From contig NZ_CAKZKL010000050.1 of NCBI RefSeq assembly GCF_937123735.1, positions 1 to 64,000 on the forward strand: DNA of 64,000 nt, read 5' to 3'. This DNA comes from an uncultured Lentibacter sp. (GTDB lineage Bacteria; Pseudomonadota; Alphaproteobacteria; Rhodobacterales; Rhodobacteraceae). Positions within the stretch are counted from its first letter, which is position 1. Every line of letters starts with the position of its first letter. Of this stretch, positions 42,222 to 53,266 are shown one piece after another. The translations under genes were made by a program, and so were the position numbers. Under the pieces are notes generated by a model that worked only from the letters and a program-made list of their open reading frames with translations, did not search any database and was not told where the DNA came from.

Positions 42222-43304
42222 TTAAAAGACGATGACGTTACGCTTGGCCTTGCCTGTCTTGGTGTCGGCGATGGCCTCGTTGATCTGCTCAAGCGTGAAG
42301 CGGTTGGAGATCAGCTCATCAAGCTTGAGGCGGCCCTGACCGTAAAGATCGACCATCCAAGGGATGTCGCGCTGGATGACGGTATCGCCCATTTTGGAGC
42401 CGATCATGGACTGGCCCACGGCGGCGAAATTGGCTGGCTCATAGCTGGAAAACGCGCCCGTTGCGGGCATACCGACCATGATGACCTTGCCGCCATAGGC
42501 AAGATAGCGCGGGGCCTCGTCATAGGCGCGTGGGGCACCGACGGTGACAAGCACGGCATCTGCGCCACGGCCCATGGCCTCTTTTGCGGCGCGCCAAGGG
42601 GATTTTTCGGTGGCGAGCACGCCGTCTGTTGCGCCGAACTGCTTGGCGACCTCGAGTTTGTCCTCGCTCATGTCGACAGCCACGATACGCCGCGCGCCAG
42701 CGATGCGCGCGCCCTGAATGGCGTTGAGGCCCACGCCGCCTGCGCCGATGACCACGACATCCTGACCGGCCCTGAGCTGGGCGGCATTGACCACCGCACC
42801 GACGCCGGTGATGACCCCGCAAGAAATCAGCGCGGCGGCGTCTTTGGGCATCTCATGCGGGATAACGACGATCTGGCTCTGATCGACCACGACTTTCTCG
42901 GCGAAAGCGCCACAGGCCATGGCCTGGTGCAGCTTGCCGCCGTCGGCGGTTTTGAGCGGGCCGTGGTCGCCATCATAGGGCGTTTGGCAGATGACGGGTT
43001 TGCCACCCGCGCAGGAGGGGCAGGTGCCGCAGGCGCGGATGAGCGTGACGATGACACTGTCGCCCAAAGCAAAGCCTTTGACACCCGCGCCAAGGGCTGT
43101 GATGCGCCCTGCGGCCTCGTGGCCATAGACCGCCGGAAGCGAGCCGCCCCACGCGCCATCGGCATAGGAAATATCGGAGTGGCAGATCGCTACGGCGTCG
43201 AGAGTGACTTCGACTTCGCCGTCTTGAGGCGCGCGCAGCTCGACAGTTTCGACGGTCAGAGGTTTGCCGAATTCGTGGCAAACGGCGGCTTTGATTGTTG
43301 TCAT
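42222..43304 (-). CDS. Zinc-dependent alcohol dehydrogenase
   Basis: VAICHSDISYADGAWGG, GHEAAGRI, CGTCPSCAGGKPVIC, VVIGAGGVGLNAIQGA. Confidence 0.88.
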   Translation of the reverse strand: MTTIKAAVCHEFGKPLTVETVELRAPQDGEVEVTLDAVAICHSDISYADGAWGGSLPAVYGHEAAGRITALGAGVKGFALGDSVIVTLIRACGTCPSCAGGKPVICQTPYDGDHGPLKTADGGKLHQAMACGAFAEKVVVDQSQIVVIPHEMPKDAAALISCGVITGVGAVVNAAQLRAGQDVVVIGAGGVGLNAIQGARIAGARRIVAVDMSEDKLEVAKQFGATDGVLATEKSPWRAAKEAMGRGADAVLVTVGAPRAYDEAPRYLAYGGKVIMVGMPATGAFSSYEPANFAAVGQSMIGSKMGDTVIQRDIPWMVDLYGQGRLKLDELISNRFTLEQINEAIADTKTGKAKRNVIVF

Positions 43305-43373
43305 ATGACTCTCCCTGTTTGGAGCGAGCCTGACAAGCCTTGCGCGGGGCTGCAAGCCTGAATGACGACGTCG

Positions 43374-44594
43374 TTACGTCGCGTTTTGGATATGGCGGCT
43401 GGTTTTGTCGCTGATGTAGAGGATGAGCGCCAGACCCATGATGAGCGCGGCCAACAAGAAGGGCGCACCGGGCAGATAGAGCGCGGCCTCAGGGCGGGAG
43501 AATTGTGCGAAAGCCTGGGTCATGATCAATGGAGACAGGATCATGGAGAGCGACGCGAGCGAGCCAAGCACGCCTTGCAGCTCGCCCTGAGCATTGTCAG
43601 GCGCGGCTTTGGACATGGCCCCCTGAAGGGCGGGCATGGCGATGGCACCGAGCGAAAACAGCGGGATCAGCCAGAGCAGCAAGGTGCCATCGGTGATGAC
43701 AGTGAGCATCAGAAAGGAAGCCATGCTAAAGCCCATGCCCGTGACAACAGCGCGCCGCTCGCCCAGGATCCGCATGGCAGGGCGCACGAAAAGCCCCTGT
43801 GCAAAGGCAAAGCCAATGCCATAAAGGCCGAGGCTGAGGCCGATGGTGCTTGCTGGCCAGGCGAAGCGCTCGGTCACGAAATAGGCCCAGACGGCTGGGT
43901 AAACATGCGTGGCGATATTGAAAAAGAAATAGACCGCCAGCAGCCGTTTGAGCCCGTCAAGCCGGGCGACCGCGCGCAGGGCCCCAAAGGGGTTGGCGCG
44001 GCGGGCCTCAAAACGCCTGACCCTGCGCCGGGTCACGGTTTCACGCAGCACCACATAGCCGAGCCCCGCGTTGAGCAGCGCCAGCGCCGCCGCAGCCCAA
44101 AAAGGCGCACGGGTGCCGTAATCGGCCAAAAGCCCGCCAAAAACCGGGCCAATGACAAATCCGATCCCGAAACCGGCCCCGATAAGGCCAAATCGGGCGG
44201 CTTTTTCATGCGGGGCCGAAATATCGGCCATATAGGCCATCGCGGTGCTGTGAGTCGCCGCTGTGATCCCTCCGATCAGGCGGCCAGCCAGCAATAGCCA
44301 GATCGACCCTGCAAGAGCCATGACAACGTAATCCGCAGACATGACCAAAAGACTAACAAGCAGGACGGGGCGGCGCCCGAAGCGGTCGGAAAGCGCCCCC
44401 AACAAAGGGGAAAACAGAAATTGCATCACCGCAAAGGAGGTGGCGAGAATACCGCCCCATACGGCAGCCTGCCCCAGATCGGCCCCCTGAACCTCGCGCA
44501 AGAGCGCGGGCATCACCGGCACGATGAGGCCGATGCCCATGGCATCAATCACCACGGTCATGACGATGAAAAAGACGGGCAGGCGCGAGGACAT
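43374..44594 (-). CDS. TetA-type MFS transporter
   Basis: MGIGLIVPVMPALLREV, GALSDRFGRRPVLL motif A, 12 TM pattern. Confidence 0.85.
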   Translation of the reverse strand: MSSRLPVFFIVMTVVIDAMGIGLIVPVMPALLREVQGADLGQAAVWGGILATSFAVMQFLFSPLLGALSDRFGRRPVLLVSLLVMSADYVVMALAGSIWLLLAGRLIGGITAATHSTAMAYMADISAPHEKAARFGLIGAGFGIGFVIGPVFGGLLADYGTRAPFWAAAALALLNAGLGYVVLRETVTRRRVRRFEARRANPFGALRAVARLDGLKRLLAVYFFFNIATHVYPAVWAYFVTERFAWPASTIGLSLGLYGIGFAFAQGLFVRPAMRILGERRAVVTGMGFSMASFLMLTVITDGTLLLWLIPLFSLGAIAMPALQGAMSKAAPDNAQGELQGVLGSLASLSMILSPLIMTQAFAQFSRPEAALYLPGAPFLLAALIMGLALILYISDKTSRHIQNAT

Positions 44595-44667
44595 GGGCGG
44601 GCTTTCGAAGTAAAACGCCTCACAAGGGATGCTTGCGAGGCGCTTAAAGGTTTGGTTTTACAGAGGC

Positions 44668-45270
44668 TTAGCCGAGGCGGCTGGCCACGTTTTCCCAGTT
44701 TACCAGATTGTCGAGGAAGTTGGTGAGGTAAGCGGGGCGCTTGTTGCGGAAGTCGATGTAGTAGCTGTGCTCCCAAACATCGCAGCCGAGCAGGGCTGTC
44801 TGACCAAAGCAGAGCGGGTTGACGCCGTTTTCGGTCTTGGTGACGGCGAGGGAGCCGTCGGCGTTTTGCACAAGCCAGCACCAGCCGGAGCCGAACTGGC
44901 CCGCGCCTGCGGCGGCGAAGTCTTCCTTGAATTTGGCGACCGAGCCAAAGCTCTCGGTGATGGCTTTTTCGAGCGCGCCAGGCATGGCTGTTGTGGTTGG
45001 GCTCATCATCTGCCAGAATTCGTTGTGGTTCCACAACTGGCTGATATTGTTGAAAATACCATTCTGCGCCACGGCAGATTTGTCGTAGGTTCCGACGATG
45101 ATCTCTTCGAGGCTCTTGCCTTCCCACTCGGTGCCGGCGATGAGCTTGTTGCCGTTGTCGACATAGGCTTTGTGGTGCAGATCGTGGTGGTATTCGAGGG
45201 TCTCGGCAGACATGCCGTGGCCTGCGAGCGCGTCGTGTGCATATGGAAGGTCTGGAAGTTCAAAAGCCAT
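44668..45270 (-). CDS. sodB: Superoxide dismutase (Fe/Mn)
   Basis: FELPDLPYAHDALAGHGMSAETLEYHHDLHHKAYVDN; DVWEHSYYIDFRNKRPAY. Confidence 0.95.
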   Translation of the reverse strand: MAFELPDLPYAHDALAGHGMSAETLEYHHDLHHKAYVDNGNKLIAGTEWEGKSLEEIIVGTYDKSAVAQNGIFNNISQLWNHNEFWQMMSPTTTAMPGALEKAITESFGSVAKFKEDFAAAGAGQFGSGWCWLVQNADGSLAVTKTENGVNPLCFGQTALLGCDVWEHSYYIDFRNKRPAYLTNFLDNLVNWENVASRLG

Positions 45271-45426
45271 TGGTGTCCCCTTTGGAGTTCGCGTTTATCT
45301 TGTGCTCAGATGGGGCCTTGGGGCGGGAAAGGTCAAGGGGCAGGGGGCAAAAAAAGCCCTCATTTGAGCACCGTCCCAGCGGGTTAACGGCGCTCAACCC
45401 TGCCAATAATAGGGGGGGTGATATGC

Positions 45427-45466
45427 GTGCACAATCCGTGCACCAAGCGTGCACCGCCTGATGCAC
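45427..45466. repeat. Three GTGCAC palindromes at exact 11-bp spacing plus a degenerate fourth
   Basis: GTGCAC at 45427, 45438, 45449; ATGCAC at 45461. Confidence 0.7.
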
Positions 45467-45510
45467 CGTTTTTGTTAAGACAAAATTAGCTAATGCGCCG
45501 TGCGCAGCCT

Positions 45511-46500
45511 TTAGGCGGTGTTTACCAGAATGGCCCCGTGGCGGTTTGCGGCCTCCACGGCCTCATGGGCTTTTGCAGCCTCTGCCAGATCAAAGACTTT
45601 GTGCACCCGCGCGGTGAGCGCCCCTGCGGTGAGTGCGCGGTGGATGTGCGCGATGGCCTGCGCCCGCTCGGCCTCGCGCAGGATGTAAACCAGCGCAATG
45701 TCGATGGTGATCGCTTTGAAGAGGAGCGGGCCGAAAGGCAGAGTCGGCGTCATCTCAAGGGCAGAGCCGTAGGCGGAGATGGTCCCGTTGGGAGCCATGA
45801 CCTCGGCCAGTGTCGCGATGTTTGCGCCGAACTCGCATTCAACCGCGCGGTAGATGAAGTTGCCCGAGGTGGCTTGCAGGATATCCTCGGCCAGAGTGGG
45901 CGAGTGGTGATCAAGCACCAGATCGGCCCCCGCAGCGGCGGCATGATCGGCCGAGGGGCCGGCGGAGGCGGTGGCGATCACACGCGCGCCCGCCCATTTG
46001 GCGAGCTGCACGGCCATGAAGCCGACAGAGCCGCCGCCGCCCGACACCAGCACGGTTTTGCCCGCCACATCGCCACCGCCGAGCACGCAATGCGCGGCTG
46101 TCATGGCGGGGATGCCAAGGCTTGCGCCGGTTTCAAAGCTGTGATCGCCAAGCGGCACGGCCTGGGCGGCGGGCAGCGCGATATATTCGGCGCAGGTGCC
46201 TTGGGCGCGCTGCCACTGGCCGTTGTAGACCCAGACGCGCTCGCCCACGCGGGCGGGGTCAATGCCCGCCCCCACGGCCTCGATCACGCCTGCGCCATCG
46301 GAGTGAGGGATGATCTGGGGGAAAGGCGGCTTTGTGACGCCGGGGCGCCCGCCTGCGCGGGCCTTCACATCCGACGGGTTCACGCCGGAAAGCGCGAGGC
46401 GCACCAGCACCTCGCCGGCTTGGGGCGTCGGGGTCTCAAGCTCGGTGAGAGCGAGCACCTCGGCGGCGGGGCCGAAGGCGGAATAGGTGATGGCGCGCAT
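45511..46500 (-). CDS. NADPH:quinone reductase-like MDR oxidoreductase
   Basis: MRAITYSAFGPAAEVLALTELETPTPQAGEVLVRLALSGVNPSDVK; VLVSGGGGSVGFMAVQLAKW. Confidence 0.88.
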   Translation of the reverse strand: MRAITYSAFGPAAEVLALTELETPTPQAGEVLVRLALSGVNPSDVKARAGGRPGVTKPPFPQIIPHSDGAGVIEAVGAGIDPARVGERVWVYNGQWQRAQGTCAEYIALPAAQAVPLGDHSFETGASLGIPAMTAAHCVLGGGDVAGKTVLVSGGGGSVGFMAVQLAKWAGARVIATASAGPSADHAAAAGADLVLDHHSPTLAEDILQATSGNFIYRAVECEFGANIATLAEVMAPNGTISAYGSALEMTPTLPFGPLLFKAITIDIALVYILREAERAQAIAHIHRALTAGALTARVHKVFDLAEAAKAHEAVEAANRHGAILVNTA

Positions 46501-46569
46501 AGGGTGTCTCCTTTTGGGGCGAGACTAGCGCAGGGGCGGGGGGCGTCAAGGCGCGCAAATCGAGCGTCA

Positions 46570-46640
46570 GCCGAGCATCGCCTGCCCGTGGGACGGTCAG
46601 CCGATGCTCGGCGGCCTGCGGCCTTTACTCCGAGCAAGGC
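46570..46640. repeat. Intergenic element: perfect 11-bp inverted repeat plus CGGCGGCCTGCGGCCTTTACTCCGAGCA tail (copy 2)
   Basis: GCCGAGCATCG ... CGATGCTCGGC; tail shared with 35936-35966. Confidence 0.6.
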
Positions 46641-46668
46641 AGAAACTGGAGGTTATGAGATTCCGCCC

Positions 46669-47097
46669 TCAAGTGCGGCGCAGGCGGATGACCACATCGA
46701 CGGAGGCGATTTCGGCATCGGCGGGCGCGCTGGGCAGGTTGGTGATTTCCATGCGCTCGGTGGAGGCATCTGTCAGCTCGCCGCTGTCTTCCCAGAAGAA
46801 ATGTGGGTGCTCGGATGTGTTGGTGTCAAAGTAGCTTTTGTTGCCGTCGACCGTGATCTCATGCATGAGGCCTGCCTCGCAGAAGGCGCGCAGGGTGTTA
46901 TAGACCGTGGCCAGAGAGACGGTTTCTGCACAGCCCTGAGACGCTTCAAACAGGCTCTCGGCGGTGACATGGCGGTGCTTGCCATCGCCCACAAGCAACT
47001 CGGCCAGAGCAAGGCGCTGGCGCGTGGGGCGCAGACCTTTCTGGGCCAGCCATTGGGTGCTGCGCGCTTTGGGTGTGGAAGCCTGTGGCAGGGTCAT
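46669..47097 (-). CDS. irr: Fur-family iron response regulator Irr
   Basis: [43 protein letters not shown]; adjacent to fabA. Confidence 0.88.
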   Translation of the reverse strand: MTLPQASTPKARSTQWLAQKGLRPTRQRLALAELLVGDGKHRHVTAESLFEASQGCAETVSLATVYNTLRAFCEAGLMHEITVDGNKSYFDTNTSEHPHFFWEDSGELTDASTERMEITNLPSAPADAEIASVDVVIRLRRT

Positions 47098-47293
47098 AGG
47101 TGTTGTGTCTCTTTCAGGCGCGGCTGCGCAACGGGCCCAATATAGGGCGAAACATGCCATGCTTTCAAGAGAGTGTGCGAATGCTTCGCAACTTGCTTTG
47201 AGGCGCAGGGCGCGGGCGCACCCTTGCAAGGGGCTTGGGCCGGGTGCTAGAGGAGGTCAACAACCCTTACGCAGAGACAGAAAGGCGGCCCCC

Positions 47294-47803
47294 ATGGCTC
47301 ACTATCCCAGCAGTTTTGATCGCGAAGACCTGCTCAAATGCGCCCGTGGCGAGCTATTCGGGCCCGGCAATGCCCAGCTTCCCGAGCCGCCCATGCTGAT
47401 GATGGACCGGATCACCGATATTTCGCAGGATGGTGGCGCGCATGGCAAGGGGCATGTGCTGGCGGAGTTTGATATCACGCCGGAGCTTTGGTTCTTTGAC
47501 TGCCACTTCCCCGGCAACCCGATCATGCCTGGCTGCCTGGGGCTGGACGGGCTGTGGCAGCTCACCGGCTTCAACCTTGGCTGGCGCGGCTGGCAGGGGC
47601 GCGGCTATGCGCTGGGTGTGGGCGAAGTGAAGCTCAAGGGCATGGTGCGGCCTGACCGCAAGATGCTGACCTACAAGATCGATTTCACCAAGGCGATCCA
47701 GACCCGCAGGCTGACCATGGGTGTGGCTGACGGGATCGTGGAGGCCGATGGTGAGGTGATCTATGAGGTCAAGGATATGAAAGTGGCGCTCAGCGAGAGT
47801 TGA
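47294..47803 (+). CDS. fabA: 3-hydroxyacyl-[ACP] dehydratase/isomerase
   Basis: [42 protein letters not shown]. Confidence 0.97.
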   Translation: MAHYPSSFDREDLLKCARGELFGPGNAQLPEPPMLMMDRITDISQDGGAHGKGHVLAEFDITPELWFFDCHFPGNPIMPGCLGLDGLWQLTGFNLGWRGWQGRGYALGVGEVKLKGMVRPDRKMLTYKIDFTKAIQTRRLTMGVADGIVEADGEVIYEVKDMKVALSES

Positions 47804-47953
47804 TCCTGAAACAACAGGTTATGTGACATCAGCGGTCCCGTATGGTTTTGGAACTGTCGCGATTTCAATGGTTTGCGCGAACGTGTTTTAAGGTTGCTTT
47901 ATTGAGTTGGGTTACTGTCAAACTTAGTGGCCGTTTTTTTGGGAGGAAGTTAA

Positions 47954-48718
47954 ATGATTTGGAAAGCTTTGATGAGTTTTACGGCAATGTTAGCTTTGTC
48001 GACACAACTGCAGGCCTCTAACGAGACATTTCGCGACCGCGACTGGAATGTCAGGGCCGTAGATAACTGTGGCTTTCCAAACACCAGCCGAAAGGACCCG
48101 TCGGTTTCATGGGTAAGAATTAATGGCGACAAGAAGCTGAAATTCACTTTACGACAGGGCGAAAAAGGTAAGTGCTCCACTGATCAGAAGCCGCGCCATC
48201 GGGCCCCTTATTGGGAGCGTGCCGAAGTCCGCCAAGACCCCAAAATGAGACTCGGCTCTATCAGCATGATCTCCTTTGAAGCGACTTTTCTGGAAGGGTT
48301 CACGGGTGACAGGGAAACCTTTTTCCAGATACATTCTTGGGACAACGGCTGCAGCGCTTATCCGCTTGCTATGATGAAATCCCAAAAGGGAAGATTGGTT
48401 GTCTGGTCGTTGCATAAGGTGAGCGGAGACGGGACTGGTGCAGGAGCTGGCCAGCATCGTGAAGTGCAAGCCCAGTCGGTGCGAATTCCTCAGCTCTATG
48501 GAAAGCCGATAAAGTTCGAATTGGACCTGGATACAAGAACTTCGCCCGGCAAATTGTCAGTACGAATGAATGGCAGGACGATTGTATCAGATGCGGCAAC
48601 CAGTTTCGCGCCCTGCGCAAGACCACACATGAAGTTTGGCGTGTATCGGCCAGGCGGCGCGGGCAGCAGTACATCGACCGTGCTCATAGACGATGTGGTT
48701 GTGAAGAAAGGCAAGTGA
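47954..48718 (+). CDS. Secreted polysaccharide lyase-like (heparin lyase-type fold) protein
   Basis: Signal peptide; APYWERAEVRQDP, FEATFLEGFTGDRETFFQIHSWDNGC, MKFGVYRPG. Confidence 0.55.
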   Translation: MIWKALMSFTAMLALSTQLQASNETFRDRDWNVRAVDNCGFPNTSRKDPSVSWVRINGDKKLKFTLRQGEKGKCSTDQKPRHRAPYWERAEVRQDPKMRLGSISMISFEATFLEGFTGDRETFFQIHSWDNGCSAYPLAMMKSQKGRLVVWSLHKVSGDGTGAGAGQHREVQAQSVRIPQLYGKPIKFELDLDTRTSPGKLSVRMNGRTIVSDAATSFAPCARPHMKFGVYRPGGAGSSTSTVLIDDVVVKKGK

Positions 48719-48822
48719 GCATGCGCATTGCTCGGCTTCAGGCGCTTATCCCGTGACCAGCTGCTAACATCTGGACAGGCCGCCGCATTGTTTGGCGTTG
48801 TAGCACACGTCAAGCGCTTGCC

Positions 48823-48869
48823 CTCCTACCAATGCTCGCCTACACAGGCATTAGCACCAAAGTAGGAGG
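48823..48869 (+). promoter_or_regulatory. Predicted hairpin sequestering the fabB Shine-Dalgarno
   Basis: CCTCCTAC (48823-48830) complementary to GTAGGAGG (48862-48869) just before ATG 48874; inner AATGC/GCATT stem. Confidence 0.55.
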
Positions 48870-48873
48870 CCAC

Positions 48874-50103
48874 ATGCGCCGAGTAGTTGTCACAGGGTTG
48901 GGCGTTGTCTCATCCATCGGGAACAATGCAGAGGAGGTTCTGGCTGCGCTCAAGGCGGGCACCTCGGGGATCACCTTCAACGAAGATATGGCCGAGCACG
49001 GCTTTCGCAGCCGGATTGCGGGCAATGTAAAGCTCGATGTGGCCGAGCATGTGGACAAGCGCACGCTGCGCTTTATGGGCCCCGGAGCGGCCTATGCGCA
49101 TATTGCCATGGGGCAGGCGATTGCCGATGCGGGGCTTGAGCCAAGCGATGTGGTCAACGAACGCACAGGGCTTGTGGCCGGCTCGGGCGGGCCATCCACC
49201 AGTGCCATGCTGACCGCGCATCAGGCGGTCTTGAGCTCGGGCGCGACCAAGCGGATCGGGCCGTTTGCGGTTCCCAAGACCATGTGTTCAACTGTGAGCG
49301 CGAATCTCTCGACGGCCTACCAGATCAAGGGGATCAACTATTCGATCACCAGCGCCTGCTCGACAAGCCTGCATTGTATCGGCAATGCGGCGGAGCAGAT
49401 CATGATGGGCAAGCAGGACATCATGTTTGCCGGGGGGGGCGAGGAGCTTGACTGGACCTTGAGCTGCCTGTTTGACGCCATGGGCGCCATGAGCAGCAAG
49501 TATAACGACACGCCGCAGAAAGCGAGCCGCGCCTTTGATGCGCACCGTGACGGCTTTGTCATCGGCGGCGGCGGGGGCATCTTGGTGCTCGAAGAGCTGG
49601 GCCATGCGCAGGCGCGGGGGGCGAAGATCTATTCAGAAGTCACCGGCTATGGCGCGACCAGCGATGGCGCCGACATGGTTGCCCCATCAGGTGAAGGCGG
49701 GATGCGGGCGATGAAGCTGGCGCTCTCCACGCTGCCCGAGGGGCGGCGGGTGGATTACATCAACGCCCATGGCACCTCCACGCCTGTGGGCGATGTGGGC
49801 GAGGTGGAAGCGGTGCGCAGCGTTTTTGATGGGATGAAACAGCCGCTGATAAGCTCGACCAAGTCGATGACGGGCCATTCACAGGGCGCAACGGGTGCGC
49901 AGGAGGCGATTTACTGTCTTCTGGCGCTGGAGCACGACTTTATCATCCCCAGCATCAACGTGGAAACGCTCGACCCGGCCATTCGCGAAGGCGAGATTGC
50001 CACGAAGCTCGTTGAAAATGCGGGGCTGGACAGTGTGATGACCAATTCCTTCGGCTTTGGCGGCACGAATGGGTCGATGATTTTGTCAAAGTTCAAGGGA
50101 TAA
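48874..50103 (+). CDS. fabB: Beta-ketoacyl-ACP synthase I
   Basis: [57 protein letters not shown]. Confidence 0.96.
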   Translation: MRRVVVTGLGVVSSIGNNAEEVLAALKAGTSGITFNEDMAEHGFRSRIAGNVKLDVAEHVDKRTLRFMGPGAAYAHIAMGQAIADAGLEPSDVVNERTGLVAGSGGPSTSAMLTAHQAVLSSGATKRIGPFAVPKTMCSTVSANLSTAYQIKGINYSITSACSTSLHCIGNAAEQIMMGKQDIMFAGGGEELDWTLSCLFDAMGAMSSKYNDTPQKASRAFDAHRDGFVIGGGGGILVLEELGHAQARGAKIYSEVTGYGATSDGADMVAPSGEGGMRAMKLALSTLPEGRRVDYINAHGTSTPVGDVGEVEAVRSVFDGMKQPLISSTKSMTGHSQGATGAQEAIYCLLALEHDFIIPSINVETLDPAIREGEIATKLVENAGLDSVMTNSFGFGGTNGSMILSKFKG

Positions 50104-50108
50104 CGCAG

Positions 50109-50897
50109 ATGGGCGCGATGACAGGAAAACGCGGGCTGATCATGGGCGTTGCGAATGAGCGTTCGATCGCCTGGGGCATTGCCAAGGCGATGGCGGAGGC
50201 CGGCGCCGAGCTGGCGTTTACCTATCAGGGCGAGGCTTTTGGCAAGCGGCTGGAGCCGCTGGCAGCCAGCGTGGGCAGCGACTTTATGGTCGATGTGGAT
50301 GTCACCGATGATGCCTCGCTCGATGCGGCTTTTGAGCAGCTTCAGGCGCGCTGGGGCACGCTTGATTTTGTTGTCCATGCGATTGCCTACTCTGACAAGA
50401 ACGAGCTCACCGGGCGTATTCTCAATACCAGCCGCGAAAACTTCCGAACCTCTCTGGATATCAGCGCTTACAGCTTTATCGAGGTGGCGCGGCGTGCGCA
50501 CCCAATGATGGTGGAAAACGGCGGCACGCTTTTGACGCTGACCTATATGGGCTCCACGCGAGTCACGCCAAATTACAACGTGATGGGCGTGGCCAAGGCC
50601 GCGCTGGAAGCAACTGTGCGCTATCTGGCGAATGACCTTGGGGCTGAGGGCATCCGTGTGAACGCGATCAGCCCCGGCCCGATGAAGACGCTCGCCGGTG
50701 CGGCCATAGGCGGCGCGCGGGCGACGTTTAAACATACCGACAAGAACGCGCCCCTGCGGGCCAATGCGACTCTGGACGCGGTGGGTGGCACGGCTGTCTA
50801 TCTGGCCTCTGAGGCCGGCGCCTGCACCACCGGTGAGATCATTAGGGTGGATGGCGGCTTTCATGTGCTGGGAATGCCGCAGCAGGAGAACCTCTGA
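50109..50897 (+). CDS. fabI: Enoyl-ACP reductase
   Basis: GLIMGVANERSIAWGIAKAMAEAGAELAFTYQGE; YNVMGVAKAALEATVRYLA. Confidence 0.96.
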   Translation: MGAMTGKRGLIMGVANERSIAWGIAKAMAEAGAELAFTYQGEAFGKRLEPLAASVGSDFMVDVDVTDDASLDAAFEQLQARWGTLDFVVHAIAYSDKNELTGRILNTSRENFRTSLDISAYSFIEVARRAHPMMVENGGTLLTLTYMGSTRVTPNYNVMGVAKAALEATVRYLANDLGAEGIRVNAISPGPMKTLAGAAIGGARATFKHTDKNAPLRANATLDAVGGTAVYLASEAGACTTGEIIRVDGGFHVLGMPQQENL

Positions 50898-50929
50898 GAG
50901 CCTTCGAATTTGCTTTGCAAATCCGATCC

Positions 50930-50976
50930 GCGGGGGCGTCGCCCCCGCACCCCCGAGAGTATTTTGCCAAGAAAAG
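50930..50976 (+). repeat. Intergenic GC hairpin + CCCCGAGAGTATTTT..CCAAGAAAAG element
   Basis: GCGGGGGC-gtc-GCCCCCGC-acccccgagagtattttgccaagaaaag; related elements at 1255-1300, 51135-51160, 57325-57412. Confidence 0.7.
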
Positions 50977-51164
50977 CCTGAAGATTCAGAGAATATTAAC
51001 CTGCGGTGGTTAGTGTGAACGGGCGTCACAGGCTGGAGAGCCGATGGGCGTCCAAGGAAAAGCCGCCCTGTTTGTGATGACGCGTCTTGTTCGTGTCAGG
51101 CGCGCCGGATCAGACAGGGTGCATCTTTCGGTTTTTTCTTGGTGAAAATACTCATTGCCCGTGC

Positions 51165-51887
51165 TCAGCTTTTGCGAAACGTCAGGTAGTGGGGCGTCCG
51201 GCCCTCGCGCAGGGCCTTTTGTTCGTAGCGTGTCGGGATCCAGTCTTCCCAGGGGGTGCGCCAGTCTGAGGGGCCTTCCGCGAGCCATTTAAAGCCCGCT
51301 TTGGGGGTTTCTTCCAGCGTTTGGCGCACATAGTCGGGGATATCGGTGGCCACGCGCAGATGTGCCCCCTGCTTGAGTTTGGCGCTCAGGGGGATGAGAT
51401 GTTCTTGGGTGACAAAGCGGCGCCGGTGGTGGCGTTTTTTGGGCCAGGGGTCTGGATAGAGCAGAAAGGCGCGCGACAGGCAGCCATCGGGGAGCACATC
51501 AAAAAGGTCGCGGGCGTCGCCGGGGTGGATGCGGATATTTTGGCTTTTGGCCTTGCGGATTTTGCCCAGCAGCATCGCGACGCCATTGATATAGGGTTCA
51601 CATCCGATAAAGCCGGTATCGGGGTTTTGGCTGGCTTGGTGCACCATATGCTCACCACCGCCAAAGCCGATTTCCAGCCAGATGTCGCGCGTGCCAAAGA
51701 GCGCGTTGAGGTCGATCTTTTTGCGGGTGGGGTTTTCCTCCCAGCTGACCGCACCGGGCGAGAGGCTTTTGAGATCTTCTTCCAGATAGCCTTCTTGAGA
51801 AGGGCGCAGGCCCTTGCCTTTGAAGCGGCCATAAAAGTTGCGCCAGGGCGCGCCGGAGGGGTGTTTTTCGGGGTGTTTATCGCTCAT
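51165..51887 (-). CDS. trmB: tRNA (guanosine(46)-N7)-methyltransferase
   Basis: WLEIGFGGGEHMVHQA; FLLYPDPWPKKRHHRRRFV. Confidence 0.96.
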   Translation of the reverse strand: MSDKHPEKHPSGAPWRNFYGRFKGKGLRPSQEGYLEEDLKSLSPGAVSWEENPTRKKIDLNALFGTRDIWLEIGFGGGEHMVHQASQNPDTGFIGCEPYINGVAMLLGKIRKAKSQNIRIHPGDARDLFDVLPDGCLSRAFLLYPDPWPKKRHHRRRFVTQEHLIPLSAKLKQGAHLRVATDIPDYVRQTLEETPKAGFKWLAEGPSDWRTPWEDWIPTRYEQKALREGRTPHYLTFRKS

Positions 51888-51987
51888 GGGCCGCCTTTAG
51901 CGCGAAATCCAAGCAGGCGCAACGGGGCGGAGCCTGTGAAAAAGGCGCAAGCTGTTCTGTGCTTGCGCCGTCTTGTGGGTTGTCGGA

Positions 51988-53169
<1,182 letters not shown>

Positions 53170-53173
53170 GAGC

Positions 53174-53220
53174 TGCTCCATTGATGTTATTCCGCTCCGT
53201 CAGGAAGCCGTTGGAGCGGC
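53174..53220 (-). ncRNA. SAM/SAH riboswitch in metK leader
   Basis: Minus strand CCGCTCCAACGGCTTCCTGACGGAGCGGAATAACATCAATGGAGCA matches NNCAACGGCUUCCUGRCGNN...AUUGGAGCA; pseudoknot includes the metK SD. Confidence 0.93.
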
Positions 53221-53266
53221 GGATTTTGAAACCGTGGACTGTTGGTCGCTGCTTAGGGGGGAAATG

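Noticed and set aside
43361-43380. ACGACGTCGT palindrome near the MFS stop, upstream of the adh operon
   Set aside because: Short, overlaps the MFS stop codon and is common by chance in this GC-rich context.
45493-47145. 550-aa plus-strand ORF
   Set aside because: Antisense to the quinone reductase and irr, both with clear motifs; spans an intergenic repeat.
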